From CAWKZT01 sp963854565 (GTDB lineage Bacteria; Actinomycetota; Acidimicrobiia; Acidimicrobiales; JAHEJN01), in NCBI GenBank assembly GCA_963854565.1, contig CAWKZT010000093.1, positions 1 to 7,136 of the forward strand: 7,136 bases of DNA, read 5' to 3'. The position numbers and the translations under genes are program-made. Each line of letters begins with the position of its first letter. Position 1 is the stretch's first letter. Below, one piece after another: positions 4,322-7,136 of the stretch. Below the pieces are notes generated by a model, which saw only the letters and a list, made by a program, of their open reading frames with translations, was not told the DNA's origin and did no database searches.

Positions 4322-7136
4322 ATGAGCGATCTTTCTCTCCCCGAACTTCCCACCGCATACACCCCAGCTGATGCCGAGTCAGTTGTCCGCGCCCGGTGGG
4401 ACGAAGCCAACATTTTCCATGCCGAGCCTGGCCTGGCCGACGGACAAGATGCCTACAGCATCGTCATTCCTCCGCCCAACGTCACCGCTCCCCTGCACCT
4501 GGGCCACGCGCTCAACAACACGCTGCAAGATGTACTCATTCGCTACCACCGCATGCGTGGTGACAACACCCTCTGGATGGCTGGCACCGACCATGCAGGC
4601 ATCGCCACCCAGACCGTGGTCGAAAAACGCCTGCTCAACCAAGGCATCAAGCGACTCGAAATGGGCCGCGAAGAATTCGTGGCCAAGACCCAAGAGTGGA
4701 AAGACGAGTACGAGAAGGTCATCCTCTCGCAGCTATCGGAGATGGGTGCTTCGATCGATAACGACCGACTGCGCTTCACCATGGACGAAATGTGCGCCAC
4801 CGCTGTGCGCCACGCGTTCTTCGTCATGTTCCAAGACGGTCTCATCTATCGAGGAAAACGCCTGGTCAACTGGGACCCCGTCACCCGCACCGCCCTCTCC
4901 GATGACGAAGTCGAGATAGAGGATATCGACGGCCACATGTGGTATCTGCGCTACCCGCTTAGCGACGGCACCGGTCACGTAACGGTTGCCACCACCCGCC
5001 CCGAAACCATGCTCGGTGACACCGGCGTGGCCATCAACCCCAACGATCCCCGGGCCACCGAACTCGAAGGCAAGACCGTCACCTTGCCCATCGTTGGCCG
5101 CGAGATCCCCATCGTCATCGACGACTATGTCGTCCTTCCCGATCCCGAAGGCGACGTCAAGGCCCAACTATCGAGTGGCTGCCTCAAGGTCACCCCGGCG
5201 CACGACACCAACGACTGGGATCTTGGCCTGCGCCACGATCTTGAGGTCATCAACATCATGGGGCCCGACGCCTCCATCACCGACCAATACGGCTGGGACG
5301 ACGTATCCGACGAGGCCCGTCCATTCATCGGCCTCAGTCGCGAAGACGCCCGTACCGCGGTCGTGGCCTGGTTTGATCAGCACGACCTGCTAGAAAAGGT
5401 GGTCGATTACAACCACTCCGTCGGCCATTCCTACCGCAGCCACGCCCCGATCGAGCCATGGCTGAGCGACCAGTGGTACGTCGCTGTCACCGACGACCGC
5501 CTCCGCGGATCGGCGCTACGGGCACAAAAGACGCAACAGACTCCCGACCTTCCCGACGGCGTAGCCGAACGAGGTTCGGCCAACGGCGATGGCGAACTCA
5601 CTTTTTATCCCGATCGTTACGCCAAGACCTACTACGCGTGGCACGAAGGCATCCGCGACTGGTGCATCAGTCGCCAACTGTGGTGGGGCCACCAGATTCC
5701 CGTTTGGACCCGTCTGGTTCCCACCGCCGACGCATCAGCCGAAGTGCTTAGCGCCCTCGACGGCATCGGTATCGACGATGCCCGACCCCTCGCCAGTAAA
5801 TGGGCTGCCTGTGGTGCTGCTCATCTTGTGCGTCGCATTACCGACGACGAAATCGACGAGAGCATCTGCGTTCCACCCGCCGGCACGTTGCGCCGAGCCG
5901 ACCGCTCGGATCAGTCGATGGACGAGACCGAACTCATCGCCGCTCTCGAAGCCGACGGCTTCACCCGCGACCCCGACGTCCTCGACACCTGGTTCTCCTC
6001 GGGCCTCTGGCCCATGAGCACTATGGGCTGGCCCTACCCGTCCGACTTTCCCGAAGCTGAGGGTCTTCTCGACACATTCAACCCCACTTCGGTACTCACC
6101 ACAGCACGCGAAATCATCACCCTCTGGGTGAGTCGTATGGTGATGTTCAACCGCTATTTCATGGACGGCCAACTGCCGTTCGACGACGTATTCATCCACG
6201 CCATGATCCAAGACGGTCATGGGCAGAAGATGTCCAAGAGCCTCGGAAACGGTGTTGACCCTCGCGACATCATCTATAGCCACGGCGCCGATGCCATGCG
6301 ATTCGTCCTCGTCCAGATGACCACCGACACCCAAGACGTGCGCATGCCCGTCGACATGATCTGTCCCCATACCGGCGAACCGTTCGAGCCCAAAACCATC
6401 ACCACATCAGCCGGCCACATCGTTGCAGCACCAACGCAAGCCTCACCAGGTGACCCCACCAAATCTATGGTTAGCGCCTATGGCGTTGCCACCGGCCTGG
6501 TCGAAGCCAGCACCGACGCCCCGCTCGCCCGCAACTCGTCAGCCAAGTTCGACCTTGGGCGTAACTTCGCCAACAAGTTGTTCAACGCCACCCGGTTTGC
6601 CATCAAGCGACTCGAAGGCGCACCGACGCTCGACCAGCCAGTCGATCTCACCAATGCACCGTTTGCGGACCGGTGGATCATCACCCGGTTGCACGAAACT
6701 CTGGCCACGCTCGACTCCACGCTGGCCAACTACCACTTCAATTCCCACGCCGAGGCGCTCTACGACTTCGTCTGGCGCGATGTTTGTGACCGTTACCTGG
6801 AAGCAATTAAGCCAACGGTCAACGACAACCCACAGCAACAGGCCGTCCTAGGCGCCGTGCTCGATGCCGTTCTTCGCGTGATGCATCCGGTGTGTCCCTT
6901 TGTCACTGAATCGCTTTGGAATCACGTCAGCGCCGCCCGTACCGGCGAGATCAGTGGTGTCGACTTACCTTCGTCCGCACTGTTGGCCGCAGCATCATGG
7001 CCGACCGTTGACGATTCACTTGCTGATCCCAGTGCCGTCGACCTCTTCACCCGCGCCGATGCGTTAATCGCGTTAGTCCGCTCCCTCCGCTCCGAACGCA
7101 ATGTTGCACCCAAGAAGCGCATCCAGTTGCACGTGC
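4322..7136 (+). CDS. valS: Valyl-tRNA synthetase (C-terminus beyond the window)
   Basis: This cytosolic class I enzyme charges tRNA-Val with valine. The frame is open from ATG 4322 to the right edge (938 codons). Visible in order: PPPNVTAPLHLGH (50-62) with the HLGH ATP-binding motif; the CP1 editing domain with TTRPETMLGDTGVA (224-237) and THP-type PAHDTND (292-298), which clears mischarged threonine; DWCISRQLWWGHQIP (446-460); DTWFSSGLWP (555-564); KMSKS (636-640); and the anticodon-binding helical domain with RNFANKLFNATRF (747-759) up to RSERNVAPKKR near the edge. The final part of that domain and the usual C-terminal coiled coil are missing only because the window ends. About 60 residues (678-741) are inserted between the KMSKS region and the anticodon-binding domain. 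No clear Shine-Dalgarno sequence precedes the ATG; a hairpin and G-rich repeat lie just upstream. The N-terminal length fits the family. Confidence 0.97.
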   Translation, partial: MSDLSLPELPTAYTPADAESVVRARWDEANIFHAEPGLADGQDAYSIVIPPPNVTAPLHLGHALNNTLQDVLIRYHRMRGDNTLWMAGTDHAGIATQTVVEKRLLNQGIKRLEMGREEFVAKTQEWKDEYEKVILSQLSEMGASIDNDRLRFTMDEMCATAVRHAFFVMFQDGLIYRGKRLVNWDPVTRTALSDDEVEIEDIDGHMWYLRYPLSDGTGHVTVATTRPETMLGDTGVAINPNDPRATELEGKTVTLPIVGREIPIVIDDYVVLPDPEGDVKAQLSSGCLKVTPAHDTNDWDLGLRHDLEVINIMGPDASITDQYGWDDVSDEARPFIGLSREDARTAVVAWFDQHDLLEKVVDYNHSVGHSYRSHAPIEPWLSDQWYVAVTDDRLRGSALRAQKTQQTPDLPDGVAERGSANGDGELTFYPDRYAKTYYAWHEGIRDWCISRQLWWGHQIPVWTRLVPTADASAEVLSALDGIGIDDARPLASKWAACGAAHLVRRITDDEIDESICVPPAGTLRRADRSDQSMDETELIAALEADGFTRDPDVLDTWFSSGLWPMSTMGWPYPSDFPEAEGLLDTFNPTSVLTTAREIITLWVSRMVMFNRYFMDGQLPFDDVFIHAMIQDGHGQKMSKSLGNGVDPRDIIYSHGADAMRFVLVQMTTDTQDVRMPVDMICPHTGEPFEPKTITTSAGHIVAAPTQASPGDPTKSMVSAYGVATGLVEASTDAPLARNSSAKFDLGRNFANKLFNATRFAIKRLEGAPTLDQPVDLTNAPFADRWIITRLHETLATLDSTLANYHFNSHAEALYDFVWRDVCDRYLEAIKPTVNDNPQQQAVLGAVLDAVLRVMHPVCPFVTESLWNHVSAARTGEISGVDLPSSALLAAASWPTVDDSLADPSAVDLFTRADALIALVRSLRSERNVAPKKRIQLHV

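Noticed and set aside
4185..4358. 58-codon N-terminal extension of the TetA-like transporter
   Set aside because: It reads through the perfect hairpin and G-rich repeat and overlaps the valS start; the product is low-complexity Pro/Arg with no membrane segment or family match.
5735..6370. 211-codon open frame on the minus strand
   Set aside because: It lies wholly antisense to the clearly coding valS frame (between the CP1 editing domain and the KMSKS region) and has no recognisable domain; long antisense frames are common in GC-rich genes.

Overview
The window reads as GC-rich bacterial chromosome, probably an actinobacterium and possibly Acidimicrobiia. That placement is an inference from the general character of the proteins and the AGGGGA-type ribosome binding sites; no rRNA or other phylogenetic marker was compared. 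Coding density is high. No tRNA, rRNA, CRISPR array, insertion sequence, integrase or phage gene was seen.

Left edge (1-432): the N-terminus of a corrinoid (B12-binding) methyltransferase-type protein on the minus strand, cut by the window edge. A 254-bp gap follows. It holds a plausible promoter for that gene and, on the plus strand, what looks like an orphan C-terminal piece of a class I cytochrome c. The piece has the Met-ligand segment but no CxxCH heme motif.

Middle (418-4184): a complete acyl-CoA dehydrogenase on the minus strand is divergent from a complete 12-TM MFS transporter on the plus strand. Their ~200-bp shared upstream region holds a promoter-like element with an internal inverted repeat and a near-perfect tandem repeat. 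A second, unrelated MFS transporter (DHA1/TetA-like) converges on the first. The two stop codons overlap inside a 14-bp palindromic stem-loop.

Right (4185-7136): the second transporter is divergent from valS (valyl-tRNA synthetase), which runs off the right edge with 938 codons visible. The 137-bp gap between them holds the most striking non-coding structure here: a perfect 26-bp-arm inverted repeat with a 2-nt loop, followed directly by a G-rich tandem repeat that fits a G-quadruplex pattern. Neither flanking gene has a clear Shine-Dalgarno sequence.

The genes do not form one pathway. They look like separate transcription units: one-carbon or corrinoid metabolism, fatty acyl-CoA oxidation, two exporters, and translation. 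No convincing new multi-gene system is visible. The best leads are the hairpin/G-tract leader before valS, the cytochrome c remnant, the operator-like repeats before the acyl-CoA dehydrogenase, and a ~60-residue insert in ValS.
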